Shown here: in pieces, positions 1-8,081 of the stretch
Position numbering within the stretch: position 1 is the stretch's first letter
How the letters are laid out: every line of letters starts with the position of its first letter
DNA from: Eubacterium sp.
GTDB taxonomy: Bacteria; Bacillota; Clostridia; Lachnospirales; Lachnospiraceae
Direction of reading: 5' to 3'
NCBI GenBank assembly: GCA_024690665.1
Contig: JAILOU010000029.1
Location: forward strand, 23,939-87,938
Length of the DNA: 64,000 nucleotides
The notes under the pieces: model-generated
The model's input: the letters and a program-made list of their open reading frames with translations, nothing else
The model's database searches: none
Told to the model about the DNA's origin: nothing
Translations under genes and position numbers: made by a program

Positions 1-691
1 TATATGCTCCAATCGAAGAATTTAAGATGGCAAATCCTCCGGTACCGGTAGTTGCAACCGAAATCGTTACCGCGTCAAACACTGACATCTTCGACCAGAT
101 AAGAGCTCCAATCTCAAACAGCGTAATCGCAATATAAATTTTATAAAGCAGCGCTGCTGTCTTTCGAATCTGCGGCACAAGCTTACCAACGGATGGTCCC
201 GGGCTTTCTGCCCTCATCAGGTACATATTGCTTCCGTTGCTTCTTGGCAGAATCGCCAGCATCAGCACCAGCACACCCATACCACCAACCCAGTGGATAA
301 AGCTTCGCATGAACAACGCCGTATGCGAAAGCGCTTCTACATCCGTTAAGATGCTTGCACCGGTTGTCGTAAAGCCGGATATATTTTCAAATAATGCATC
401 CAGATAACTTGGAATCTCTCCACTTAAGGTAAATGGCACCGCCGCAATCGCACTGATTAAAATCCAGCACAGCGCAACCACAACAAAACTTTCTTTTGCA
501 TAGAAGCTGTCTTTCTCCGCCTTCTTTAGACTTCCAAGCGTACCTACAATCGCACATGCAATTGCCGTCCCCAGATAATACCATCCCTGATGTTCGTGGT
601 AAATCAAAGCCACCAGGCAAGGCGCCAACAACAGCACAGCCTCCAACTGTATAATTTTAAATGTAAAATATCTTATAATTGCTCGATTCAT
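1..691 (-). CDS. trkH: Trk-type K+ transporter membrane subunit (C-terminus outside window)
   Basis: The frame enters from the left edge, so only the N-terminal ~230 residues are present. The protein would be the channel-forming membrane subunit of a Trk/Ktr potassium uptake system. Visible are several hydrophobic helices, a first P-loop with the filter-type stretch SGFTTTGAS (residues 105-113) and a second with TTGTGGFAI (about 214-222); both are characteristic of TrkH/KtrB. The ATG is complementary to 689-691 and lies 3 nt after the trkA stop, so the two genes are cotranscribed and probably translationally coupled. The family call is firm; the ion (K+ rather than Na+) is inferred from the trkA partner. 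Confidence 0.93.
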   Translation of the reverse strand, partial: MNRAIIRYFTFKIIQLEAVLLLAPCLVALIYHEHQGWYYLGTAIACAIVGTLGSLKKAEKDSFYAKESFVVVALCWILISAIAAVPFTLSGEIPSYLDALFENISGFTTTGASILTDVEALSHTALFMRSFIHWVGGMGVLVLMLAILPRSNGSNMYLMRAESPGPSVGKLVPQIRKTAALLYKIYIAITLFEIGALIWSKMSVFDAVTISVATTGTGGFAILNSSIGAY

Positions 692-694
692 ATC

Positions 695-2053
695 CTACCT
701 CATGATATCGGAAATACATTTTAATCCGCGTTCCCTCGTTACCACTACGACGGAATCATTCATACGTATTTCATCCTTACCACCCGGAATAATCAGTTTT
801 CCTGAGCGGACAATACAAGCTATCAAAAGATTCTTTTTCAAATGTAATTTCTCTAGCGGAATGCCCAAAAAAGGATGCTCGCTGCCAACCACGAATTCGA
901 GCACTTCAACCTTGTCATCGAGCAGCTGATACAATGTCTCCACGTTGCTTCCCATTGAGTTATTCATTGCTCTAATATACTGCAGAATTCTTTCTGCGGT
1001 AATCTTCTTCGGATAACAGACGCTTCCCATATCAAGTGTCTGCAGAATTTCATCATGCTCTATCTTATGAATCTTCGTAATCGCCTTTGCACCTGCATGT
1101 TGCTGCGCGTACAAGGAGAGCATAATATTCTCCTCGTCAAAGTTGGTCCAGGCCACCACAATATTCATGCTCTCGATTCCTTCTTCCAAAAGAAGTTCTC
1201 TGTCTGTTCCATCTCCATGAATCACAAGCGCTTCCGGAAGCAATTCGTTAAGCTCTCCGCAGCGTTCCTTGCTGCTTTCAATAATGGTCACATCAATCCC
1301 CATATTCAGCAAATGTTTAGACAGATATACCGTGGTCTCACCGCCACCGATAATCATGACCTTGTGTACCTTACGATTCACATTGCCCAGCTTTTTCATG
1401 CTTCTAAGCACTTCCGTCGGCTCTGCCACAAAGTAAAGAACGTCACCTTCTTCAATTACATACTGTCCATTCGGAATCACAACGTCTCCGCCTCTTTGCA
1501 CTGCAACCACCAGCATATTCACCTTATGCTTCGCAGCTATATCCATCAGTGCGCATCCAACCAGCTCTGAGCCTTCCTGCACCTTACATCCAAGCAGATC
1601 CAATCGCCCCTTGGCAAAGTTCTCCACTCGAATCGCCGATGGATACTTAATCAGCCGCGCAATCTCATGCGCTGCTGCCATCTCCGGATTGATAATAAGT
1701 GACAATCCTAATTCTTCTTTTATAAAGGATACTTCTTCCAATGTATAGATTGGATTTCTAACGCGCGCAATGGTCTTGCAGTTGCCTGCCTTTCTCGCAA
1801 TCAGACAGCACAGCAAATTAAGCTCGTCGGAAGCCGTCACTGCAAGCAGCACATCTGCATTTTTGATGCCCGCCTCAACCAGCATTGCTCTACTGCCGGC
1901 ATTTCCAATATATCCCATAACATCATATTCGCGGACCACCTGTTCTACGCGACTCTTATCCAGATCCACCGCCGTTACATCATGTCCTTCTTTCACCAGC
2001 TGTTCAATCAGCGTCTTGCCGACATTTCCACAGCCTACTACAATAATCTGCAT
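695..2053 (-). CDS. trkA: Trk potassium uptake regulator TrkA (two RCK modules)
   Basis: This is the 452-residue cytoplasmic NAD(H)-binding subunit that gates TrkH. It shows the duplicated architecture of full-length TrkA: an N-terminal Rossmann motif VVGCGNVGK (residues 5-13) followed by a TrkA-C domain to about residue 220, then a second Rossmann-like half starting IIGGGETT (near 234) and a second TrkA-C domain. The second glycine motif is less canonical, as is common in this family. The gene sits immediately upstream of trkH, 3 nt apart, forming a trkA-trkH operon. The ATG at 2053 is preceded by a purine-rich GGAGGG ribosome site. Confidence 0.95.
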   Translation of the reverse strand: MQIIVVGCGNVGKTLIEQLVKEGHDVTAVDLDKSRVEQVVREYDVMGYIGNAGSRAMLVEAGIKNADVLLAVTASDELNLLCCLIARKAGNCKTIARVRNPIYTLEEVSFIKEELGLSLIINPEMAAAHEIARLIKYPSAIRVENFAKGRLDLLGCKVQEGSELVGCALMDIAAKHKVNMLVVAVQRGGDVVIPNGQYVIEEGDVLYFVAEPTEVLRSMKKLGNVNRKVHKVMIIGGGETTVYLSKHLLNMGIDVTIIESSKERCGELNELLPEALVIHGDGTDRELLLEEGIESMNIVVAWTNFDEENIMLSLYAQQHAGAKAITKIHKIEHDEILQTLDMGSVCYPKKITAERILQYIRAMNNSMGSNVETLYQLLDDKVEVLEFVVGSEHPFLGIPLEKLHLKKNLLIACIVRSGKLIIPGGKDEIRMNDSVVVVTRERGLKCISDIMR

Positions 2054-2074
2054 GATTCCCTCCGAATTGTTCGA

Positions 2075-2623
2075 TTATTTTTCTCTATATTCTACATCAA
2101 TTGGTTCTGATGGATTAAATCCTTTTGACTTAACTCCAAGGAACAAATCTCCAAGCGCATCAATAATCAGCGCAATTCCAACCAGACGAAGTCCAATGCT
2201 CCATACCGCAAATGCATTTACAATCAAAAGCACTGCCAGCACGATCGTCACAATTGCAACTGCCATTGCCAGAACGCGCTGTTCCTGCAGCGTCTGTGCA
2301 ATCTTAAAATCACGATATCCGTGAATCAGCAATAGAATTCCAATCAGCGCAGATATCAGCCAGATTACTGCTCCCGGCATCGCAATAAAAACAATGCCAA
2401 TTACAATAATAATCACACCGCCTGCAACCCGAAGCACTCCAACCGGACTTGCCAGGTACGATACCAGGGATACGATTCCTGAAATCAGCAGCAAAAAGCC
2501 TACTATCTTTATTACCGAAAATGATGTTGCAATTGGCCACACCAGCAACATCACACCTATGATTAATGATAAGATTAAAGTCAATGATAAATCGAATCTT
2601 CTTCCATTTTTCAAACTACCCAT
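2075..2623 (-). CDS. DUF308 (HdeD-like) multi-pass membrane protein
   Basis: This is a 182-residue protein made almost entirely of hydrophobic segments: about six membrane helices arranged as pairs, with Gly-rich turns such as GFLLLISGI and RVAGGVIIIVIG. That is the pattern of the HdeD/DUF308 family. The E. coli member is linked to acid resistance, but the biochemical role in Firmicutes is not known, so none is assigned. It lies 21 nt upstream of trkA and could be the first gene of that operon. A GGGAGC ribosome site precedes the ATG at 2623. It diverges from metA. Confidence 0.75.
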   Translation of the reverse strand: MGSLKNGRRFDLSLTLILSLIIGVMLLVWPIATSFSVIKIVGFLLLISGIVSLVSYLASPVGVLRVAGGVIIIVIGIVFIAMPGAVIWLISALIGILLLIHGYRDFKIAQTLQEQRVLAMAVAIVTIVLAVLLIVNAFAVWSIGLRLVGIALIIDALGDLFLGVKSKGFNPSEPIDVEYREK

Positions 2624-2771
2624 CTATGCTCCCTTTCTTTATATTTCTAAATTATATTTTTCCATATAACACACTATAGTCCAACTACCATTTAAAGGCA
2701 AGTTAATTTGATTTTTTCTCTATTTTCCCCAATTCCCCCTTCTTTCTTACACGACGAAAGTCCTACTATAC

Positions 2772-2800
2772 TTGAAATTTTTCACAAAAACGATTATATT
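2772..2800 (+). promoter_or_regulatory. Predicted sigma-A promoter of metA
   Basis: TTGAAA (2772-2777) and TATATT (2795-2800) are separated by 17 nt. The expected start near 2807 would leave a leader of only about 23 nt with an AAAGGAGG ribosome site (2815-2822) before the metA ATG at 2830. There is therefore no room for a SAM riboswitch or T-box in this leader. Confidence 0.6.
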
Positions 2801-2829
2801 GGTAATAATCGTGTAAAGGAGGACATAAG

Positions 2830-3744
2830 ATGCCAATTAAAGTCCAGGACTCGCTTCCTGCTACTTCTATTCTTGAACAGGAAAATATCTTCGTCATGAC
2901 GGAATACTTTGCTTTACATCAGAATATCCGCCCGCTTCGCGTGCTGATTTTAAACCTGATGCCGACTAAGATTGTCACGGAAACGCAGCTTCTTAGAAAA
3001 CTGTCGAATACCCCTCTTCAGATCGAAGTGGAGTTTTTACAGACTGCTTCCTATCAGCCGCAACATGTCGACCCAACGCATCTTGATTCCTTCTATCGTA
3101 CTTTCGACGAAGTGAAAGATGAAAAATATGACGGCATGATCATCACCGGTGCTCCTTTGGATTTTGTTGAATTCGAAGAAGTTGAATACTGGGACGAATT
3201 ATGCGAAATCATGGAATGGACCAACACGCACGTTCATTCTACCATGCATCTGTGCTGGGGTGCCTATGCCGCTTTGTATTATCACTACGGCATTCAAAAA
3301 ACTAAGCGCGACAAAAAGCTTAGTGGTATCTATGAACATACAATTCTCAAGTGGACCACTCCTTTGTTTCGTGGTATGGACGATCGATTCTTTGCTCCGC
3401 ACTCTCGTTTTATCGACTGCACAAAGGAGGATATCCTTGCCGTTCCCGAACTCGAACTGCTGGCCACCTCTGAAGAGGCCGGTGTTGCCATCATGAAGAC
3501 AACAGACTCTCATAAGTTCTTTATGACCTGCCACCCGGAATATGACGCCGATACTCTTGCACAAGAATATCTTCGTGATACACAGCGCGGTATGAATCCA
3601 GACATCCCGGTCAACTATTTCCCAGATGACGATCCTACCAAATCACCGATTGTCAGATGGCGCTCAACCGGACAGCTGATTTTTTCAAACTGGTTGAATT
3701 ACTATGTATATCAGACAACACCATATGATGTCAGAGACATCTAG
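2830..3744 (+). CDS. metA: Homoserine O-acyltransferase MetA (probably acetyl-CoA using)
   Basis: This 304-residue enzyme makes the O-acyl-homoserine precursor of methionine. The nucleophile C142 lies in HLCWGAYAAL, and H235 and E237 lie in TCHPEYD; all three match the MetA catalytic triad numbering. The residue known to steer acyl-CoA choice is position 111 (Glu in acetyl-using enzymes, Gly in succinyl-using E. coli). Here it is D111 in TGAPLDFVEF, so acetyl-CoA use is inferred but not certain. The gene is alone on plus, with its own promoter and terminator. Length and start are standard. Confidence 0.93.
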   Translation: MPIKVQDSLPATSILEQENIFVMTEYFALHQNIRPLRVLILNLMPTKIVTETQLLRKLSNTPLQIEVEFLQTASYQPQHVDPTHLDSFYRTFDEVKDEKYDGMIITGAPLDFVEFEEVEYWDELCEIMEWTNTHVHSTMHLCWGAYAALYYHYGIQKTKRDKKLSGIYEHTILKWTTPLFRGMDDRFFAPHSRFIDCTKEDILAVPELELLATSEEAGVAIMKTTDSHKFFMTCHPEYDADTLAQEYLRDTQRGMNPDIPVNYFPDDDPTKSPIVRWRSTGQLIFSNWLNYYVYQTTPYDVRDI

Positions 3745-3767
3745 TTATCGACTTTTTTAGATTCGAA

Positions 3768-3802
3768 ATAGCCTGTTGCAGCACAACAGGCTATTATTTT
3801 TT
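3768..3802 (+). terminator. Intrinsic terminator of metA
   Basis: An 11-bp perfect stem (atagcctgttg, 3768-3778, with caacaggctat, 3784-3794) and a 5-nt loop are followed by a T-rich tail, 24 nt after the metA stop. Confidence 0.85.
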
Positions 3803-3854
3803 ATAACTTTTCCCGGCTCCGGCGCTTCTTTAGTTACAAAATCCCGCCAGCAAC

Positions 3855-4259
3855 AATCCCCCTGCGGCAGGAACTCCTCAGCTTTCGACTGAGAAACATT
3901 TCGACAAGCACATCGAGAGCCGCCAAATTTTTATGAGTATCGCATACTCGCCAAACCGAACCGGGGCTGCCTCGGATGAAGAAAAGAAATGGCCGTCTGC
4001 GTAGCAGACTAGGGATAAGGAAACCGGCGTTTCCGCAAGCTCGCTTGCAGAAGCGCCGGTTTATTTAGACCGTCAGGTGTGCCGCAGGCACAGCAGGCCA
4101 TTTCTTGTAATTAACACCACAACCCACCCTAGCAGAACACGGGCGGTAGCGAGTAAATCAAAAGATACGCAGTAAAAATTTGATCAGCGGCGGGTCGGTG
4201 CGGGGAGAAATCGTTTGCTCAGGAGAAAGCGTCTTTCCCCGCCCAACCACAGGGGGATT
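3855..4259 (+). ncRNA. Candidate large structured RNA (about 405 nt), class not recognised; strand uncertain
   Basis: This block contains no convincing gene but is dense in complementary segments. The two ends pair (aatccccctg 3855-3864 with cagggggatt 4250-4259). An 11-bp stem (3984-3994 with 4096-4106) encloses three perfect hairpins at 3995-4009, 4021-4062 and 4079-4091. Further hairpins lie at 3933-3947 and 4200-4239, and a long-range pairing GCCGC/AAATTTTT (near 3920-3933) with AAAAATTT/GCGGC (near 4170-4188) is possible. One hairpin near 3958-3973 needs a G-U pair that exists only on the plus strand, a weak hint for plus. It lacks RNase P and tmRNA signatures. The distal end touches the nrdG stop codon. 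It could instead be an intergenic repeat element. Confidence 0.5.
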
Positions 4260-4794
4260 AACGCATCTTCATAAGCTCCGGTATCAACACAATCTGCTCC
4301 GTCGCAAGCGACTTTTGCACATCAATAATTCTCTGATTTTCACTCCCGCGAAACTTAAGTCTGATATTCTTCTTATCCTTTTCAAATTCCCCATCCACAA
4401 GAACATCAATCTGCTCTAAGATCTGTCTCGTCGTCAGACATTCGGCAAGCTTACCATTTAACATGTCAGCATCCAATTGATACCCGGAATAAATCCAGAT
4501 ATTCTTCTCCGGCAGTTCCTCGCGGACGCGAAGAATCAATTCTAAGACTTTTCCCTGGTTTTCCGGCTCCATCGGCTCGCCGCCAAGAATTGTCAAACCG
4601 TCAATGTAGTCTTTGGAAAGCATATTTATAATCTTGTCCATCGTTTCATCTGTGAATTCATCGCCGTACGCAAAGTCCCAGGTTTCCGGCTGAAAGCAAT
4701 CCTCGCAGCAATGCGTACATCCGGATACAAACAATGAGATTCTGACGCCAACGCCATTTGCAATATCACAGTCCTTAATCGCTCCATAATTCAT
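4258..4794 (-). CDS. nrdG: Anaerobic ribonucleotide reductase activating protein
   Basis: This 178-residue radical-SAM enzyme installs the glycyl radical on NrdD. The cluster motif C26-X3-C30-X2-C33 is visible in SGCTHCCEDC, and a GGEPMEP stretch (the SAM-binding GGE motif) lies near residue 94. It sits downstream of nrdD on the same strand, 73 nt away, but an apparent terminator lies in that gap (see 4812-4854), so its expression may be lower than that of nrdD. Length and start are typical. Confidence 0.95.
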   Translation of the reverse strand: MNYGAIKDCDIANGVGVRISLFVSGCTHCCEDCFQPETWDFAYGDEFTDETMDKIINMLSKDYIDGLTILGGEPMEPENQGKVLELILRVREELPEKNIWIYSGYQLDADMLNGKLAECLTTRQILEQIDVLVDGEFEKDKKNIRLKFRGSENQRIIDVQKSLATEQIVLIPELMKMR

Positions 4795-4811
4795 CTAACA
4801 AACCTCTTTTC

Positions 4812-4854
4812 AAAAATAAAAACCCCTTTGCCGAATCGCTCCGACAAAGAGGTG
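4812..4854 (-). terminator. Hairpin with T-run between nrdD and nrdG (attenuating terminator)
   Basis: Read on the minus strand, a stem CCTCTTTGTCG / CGGCAAAGGGG (with G-U pairs) over plus 4821-4854 is followed by TTTTTATTTTT. Lying inside the nrdD-nrdG gap, it probably lets only part of the transcripts reach nrdG. Confidence 0.7.
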
Positions 4855-4867
4855 CTTATACAAAATT

Positions 4868-7045
4868 CTACAAATGCAGTACACGGTCCTTGATTTCCTG
4901 CGTTCTACCCTGATTCCAGAACTGGCTACCGATGTAACCACAGGTACGACGCGCAACATTCATCTTGGACTGGTCTTCGTTGCCACAGCAAGGGCATTTC
5001 CAGATGAGTTTGCCGTGTTCATTTTCCTGAATCTGAATCTCTCCGTCATATCCGCAGACCTGGCAGTAATCGCTCTTGGTGTTGAGCTCCGCATACATGA
5101 TATTTTCATAGATGAACTTCATCACCTTAAGAACGGCATCTAAGTTATCCTGCATATCCGGAACCTCTACATAGCTGATTGCACCACCCGGTGAGAGTGC
5201 CTGGAACTTCGCCTCAAAAGCAAGCTTATCAAAGGCATTGATTTCCTCAGATACATGGATGTGATAAGAGTTTGTAATGTAATTCTTATCGGTAACACCC
5301 TCGATGATACCAAAACGCTTTTGAAGAGCCTTCGCAAACTTGTAAGTCGTAGACTCAAGCGGCGTACCATAGATGGAAAAGTCCATGTTCTCCTTTGCCT
5401 TCCACTCGGCACATTTGTCATTCATATGCTGCATGATGTCCAGTGCAAATGGAGTCGCCTCCGGATCGGTATGACTCTTACCGGTCATGTATTTGACACA
5501 TTCAAATAATCCCGCATAACCAAGCGAAATCGTTGAATAACCGCCAAAGAGTAATTTATCAATTGGTTCACCCTTATCCAGACGGGCAAGCGCGCCATAC
5601 TGCCACAGAATTGGAGCAGCGTCAGAAAGAGTTCCCATCAGTCTGTTATGTCGATACATCAGTGCTTTATAGCACAGCTCAAGTCGTTCATCAAAAATCT
5701 TCCAGAACTTTTCTTTGTCACCCTTAGAAGAAAGCGCAACGTCCGGAAGGTTGATGGTAACAACACCCTGGTTGAAACGACCATAATACTTCGGATTGTT
5801 GTTCTCATCCACATAAGGAGTTAAGAAACTTCTGCATCCCATGCAAGTATAACAATGACCATCGCCATTCTTATCGCGCTTAAGCTCGATCATCTTCTTT
5901 TCAGAGATGTAATCCGGCACCATACGCTTTGCAGTACACTGCGCTGCAAGCTGTGTCAGATACCAATACTCGCTGTCTTCATGGATGTTTTGCTCTTCCA
6001 AAACATAGATGAGTTTCGGGAATGCCGGAGTAATCCATACATTCTTCTCATTTTTCACACCCTGAATTCTCTGCTTAAGAGTTTCTTCTATAATAAGAGC
6101 AAGGTCTTTTTTCTCCTGCTCGTTCTTAGCTTCGCCAAGATACATAAATACCGTTACGAATGGAGCCTGTCCATTAGTTGTAAGAAGCGTAACCACCTGG
6201 TACTGAATCGTCTGAACGCCTCGGCTTACCTCGTCATGAAGTCTTTGCTCCACGATTTCGTCAATCACTTCATCTTCCGGATTCGCCCCAAGCTGTTCGA
6301 TTTCCTTAAGCACCTGCTTACGAATCTTCGCACGGCTGATGTTGACAAATGGCGCAAGATGCGACAGTGAGATTGACTGTCCGCCGTACTGACTAGATGC
6401 CACCTGTGCAATAATCTGTGTAGCAATATTACATGCTGTGGAGAAACTATGCGGCTTTTCAATTAATGTTCCGGAAATTACCGTTCCATTTTGCAGCATG
6501 TCCTCTAAGTTCACAAGGCAGCAGTTATGCATGTGCTGCGCGAAATAATCGGCATCATGAAAATGAATGATACCCTCTTTATGAGCATCCACAATTTCCT
6601 TTGGAAGCAAAATTCTATTTGTGATATCCTTAGAAACCTCACCGGCCATATAATCTCTTTGCACCGATACGATAGTAGGATTCTTGTTCGAATTCTCCTG
6701 CTTTACTTCTTCATTGTTGCACTCAATCAGAGTCAAAATCTGTTCGTCCGTTGTGTTAGAACGACGAACCAGTGCTCTTTGATAACGATAACGGATGTAT
6801 TTACGCGCAACGGAAAAAGCACCGGCGCTCATAAGGCCATCCTCAACCATATCCTGAATCTCTTCTACGGAAGGAGAGCGGTCAAGACTCAAACATTTTT
6901 CCAAAACAGTATCTGAGATCTCTTTGATTTTGTCAAAGCTCAGCTGCTCATTCTCCGGAACTTCGTTGTTCGCCTTGCTCATGGCATTTGAAATCTTTGT
7001 GATGTCATATGCGACTTCCTGTCCATTTCTCTTGATTACATTCAT
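4868..7045 (-). CDS. nrdD: Anaerobic (class III) ribonucleoside-triphosphate reductase
   Basis: This 725-residue glycyl-radical enzyme reduces NTPs to dNTPs without oxygen. An ATP-cone allosteric domain occupies about residues 1-90 (MNVIKRNGQEVAYD onward). The catalytic barrel follows, then a zinc site (CQVCG and CPCCG, about residues 664-690) and the radical loop RRTCGYIGSQFW with G703 as the expected radical site. It works with NrdG downstream. The ATG at 7045 follows a GAGGG ribosome site, and the promoter carries two NrdR boxes. This gene is a strong marker of anaerobic DNA precursor synthesis. Confidence 0.97.
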   Translation of the reverse strand: MNVIKRNGQEVAYDITKISNAMSKANNEVPENEQLSFDKIKEISDTVLEKCLSLDRSPSVEEIQDMVEDGLMSAGAFSVARKYIRYRYQRALVRRSNTTDEQILTLIECNNEEVKQENSNKNPTIVSVQRDYMAGEVSKDITNRILLPKEIVDAHKEGIIHFHDADYFAQHMHNCCLVNLEDMLQNGTVISGTLIEKPHSFSTACNIATQIIAQVASSQYGGQSISLSHLAPFVNISRAKIRKQVLKEIEQLGANPEDEVIDEIVEQRLHDEVSRGVQTIQYQVVTLLTTNGQAPFVTVFMYLGEAKNEQEKKDLALIIEETLKQRIQGVKNEKNVWITPAFPKLIYVLEEQNIHEDSEYWYLTQLAAQCTAKRMVPDYISEKKMIELKRDKNGDGHCYTCMGCRSFLTPYVDENNNPKYYGRFNQGVVTINLPDVALSSKGDKEKFWKIFDERLELCYKALMYRHNRLMGTLSDAAPILWQYGALARLDKGEPIDKLLFGGYSTISLGYAGLFECVKYMTGKSHTDPEATPFALDIMQHMNDKCAEWKAKENMDFSIYGTPLESTTYKFAKALQKRFGIIEGVTDKNYITNSYHIHVSEEINAFDKLAFEAKFQALSPGGAISYVEVPDMQDNLDAVLKVMKFIYENIMYAELNTKSDYCQVCGYDGEIQIQENEHGKLIWKCPCCGNEDQSKMNVARRTCGYIGSQFWNQGRTQEIKDRVLHL

Positions 7046-7066
7046 AATTTTCCCTCGCTTTATTTC

Positions 7067-7114
7067 GCACTACAATCTGTGCTTCATGTAAAATGATACC
7101 ACAACATATAGTTA
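7067..7114 (-). promoter_or_regulatory. Pair of NrdR boxes upstream of nrdD
   Basis: Box A (7067-7082, gcactacaatctgtgc) and box B (7099-7114, ccacaacatatagtta) both resemble the NrdR consensus acaCwAtATaTwGtgt. Their centres are 32 bp apart, about three helical turns, as is usual for NrdR pairs. Box B fills the spacer between the predicted -35 and -10 of nrdD, which fits repression. Confidence 0.7.
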
Positions 7115-7120
7115 TTGCAA
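7093..7120 (-). promoter_or_regulatory. Predicted promoter of nrdD
   Basis: On the minus strand TTGCAA (plus 7115-7120) and TATCAT (plus 7093-7098) are 16 nt apart, with the start expected about 40 nt before the nrdD ATG. NrdR box B lies in the spacer. Confidence 0.55.
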
Positions 7121-7211
7121 GAGCCCTTCCGGAACAATTTATAATTTTAGCATTTTCCACAAATAACATTGTTTTTCTTTACTAAATTTGCTACGAAAGT
7201 CATGCTAAAAA

Positions 7212-7250
7212 GTAAAAAAATTACCTGAAACCAAATCCGGTCTCAGGTAA
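7212..7250 (-). terminator. Terminator of the PAP2 phosphatase gene
   Basis: A stem TTACCTGA-ACC / GGT-TCAGGTAA (7221-7250), with one mismatch, is followed on the minus strand by seven T residues. It begins 15 nt after the stop of the gene at 7265. Confidence 0.8.
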
Positions 7251-7264
7251 TCATCAGTCTTCTT

Positions 7265-7927
7265 CTACCATATTCTGTCTTTTCTGACAGCAATAATCGT
7301 CACATAAATTCCTATCAAAACAGCAGACAAAAGAATGCCGCCAATGATATCTGTCGCCCAATGCACACCGCTTGAAAGTCTGGTACAAATCATCACAATC
7401 GAAAGAACATCAAACAGCACCATCAAAAAGCCTCTGACAAAGCCTTCCATGAAGCGACTCTTAAACTGCATTCTCGCTGTAACAAAGATACAGATGGCAA
7501 GCATCGTATGCGAAGAAGGATAAGACGCTGCAAGCTGTCCGTCTTCTAAGACCGGTCTGTAATTAATGACCAGGAATTCAAACAGCACATAACATACTCC
7601 AACAAAGATATAAAATAAAATCAGCACCTTCAGTGACAGATCGACCTTCGCCAAATCTCTTGAGCGAACGTATTGAAGCACCGCCAGGATTACAAAAAAG
7701 ATGGCAATCACAATGGCCAGATATCCCAGATACTTTGAAATCATATAGCACAAGTCATTTGCTCCGACCACTTTATTCACCCAGGTGTTGAATGTTGCAA
7801 ATCCAACTTCACTGTTATTCGGTCCAACCGCCTGCACATCAACCACTTTCAATAAAACTGTATATACGATAAAAACGATTGCCAGTATCAGTGTAACAAA
7901 TCCGTATCGTCTTCCTTTATCTTCCAT
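7265..7927 (-). CDS. PAP2-superfamily membrane phosphatase
   Basis: This 220-residue integral membrane protein has about six helices and the three PAP2 phosphatase signatures: an NYRP motif near residue 120, PSSHT near 135 and TRLSSGVHWATDIIGG near 181-196, with the catalytic and stabilising histidines present. Members dephosphorylate lipid phosphates such as undecaprenyl pyrophosphate or phosphatidic acid. The substrate here cannot be told from sequence. It is monocistronic, with its own terminator, between nrdD and the formate dehydrogenase operon. Confidence 0.85.
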   Translation of the reverse strand: MEDKGRRYGFVTLILAIVFIVYTVLLKVVDVQAVGPNNSEVGFATFNTWVNKVVGANDLCYMISKYLGYLAIVIAIFFVILAVLQYVRSRDLAKVDLSLKVLILFYIFVGVCYVLFEFLVINYRPVLEDGQLAASYPSSHTMLAICIFVTARMQFKSRFMEGFVRGFLMVLFDVLSIVMICTRLSSGVHWATDIIGGILLSAVLIGIYVTIIAVRKDRIW

Positions 7928-8024
7928 AATAATATAAGTTCCCCTTAGTTTATCCTTTTGTTTCCTAATTTCAGTCTATAAGCATTGTCTTACATAATGC
8001 GATATTTTGCAACTCCATTTTAAC

Positions 8025-8062
8025 AAAATAAGACAGAGGAACTAGTTGTACCTCTGTCTTAT
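8025..8062 (-). terminator. Terminator of the formate dehydrogenase operon
   Basis: A perfect 12-bp stem (ataagacagagg 8028-8039, cctctgtcttat 8051-8062) is followed on the minus strand by TTTTGTT. It lies 19 nt after the fdhA stop. Confidence 0.8.
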
Positions 8063-8081
8063 CTGTGTTTTCATGCTTTTT

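Noticed and set aside
3855..4259. RNase P RNA or tmRNA in the structured block
   Set aside because: The size and end-pairing fit, but the conserved GAGGAAAGTCC-type core of RNase P and the CCA end and tag frame of tmRNA are missing on both strands.
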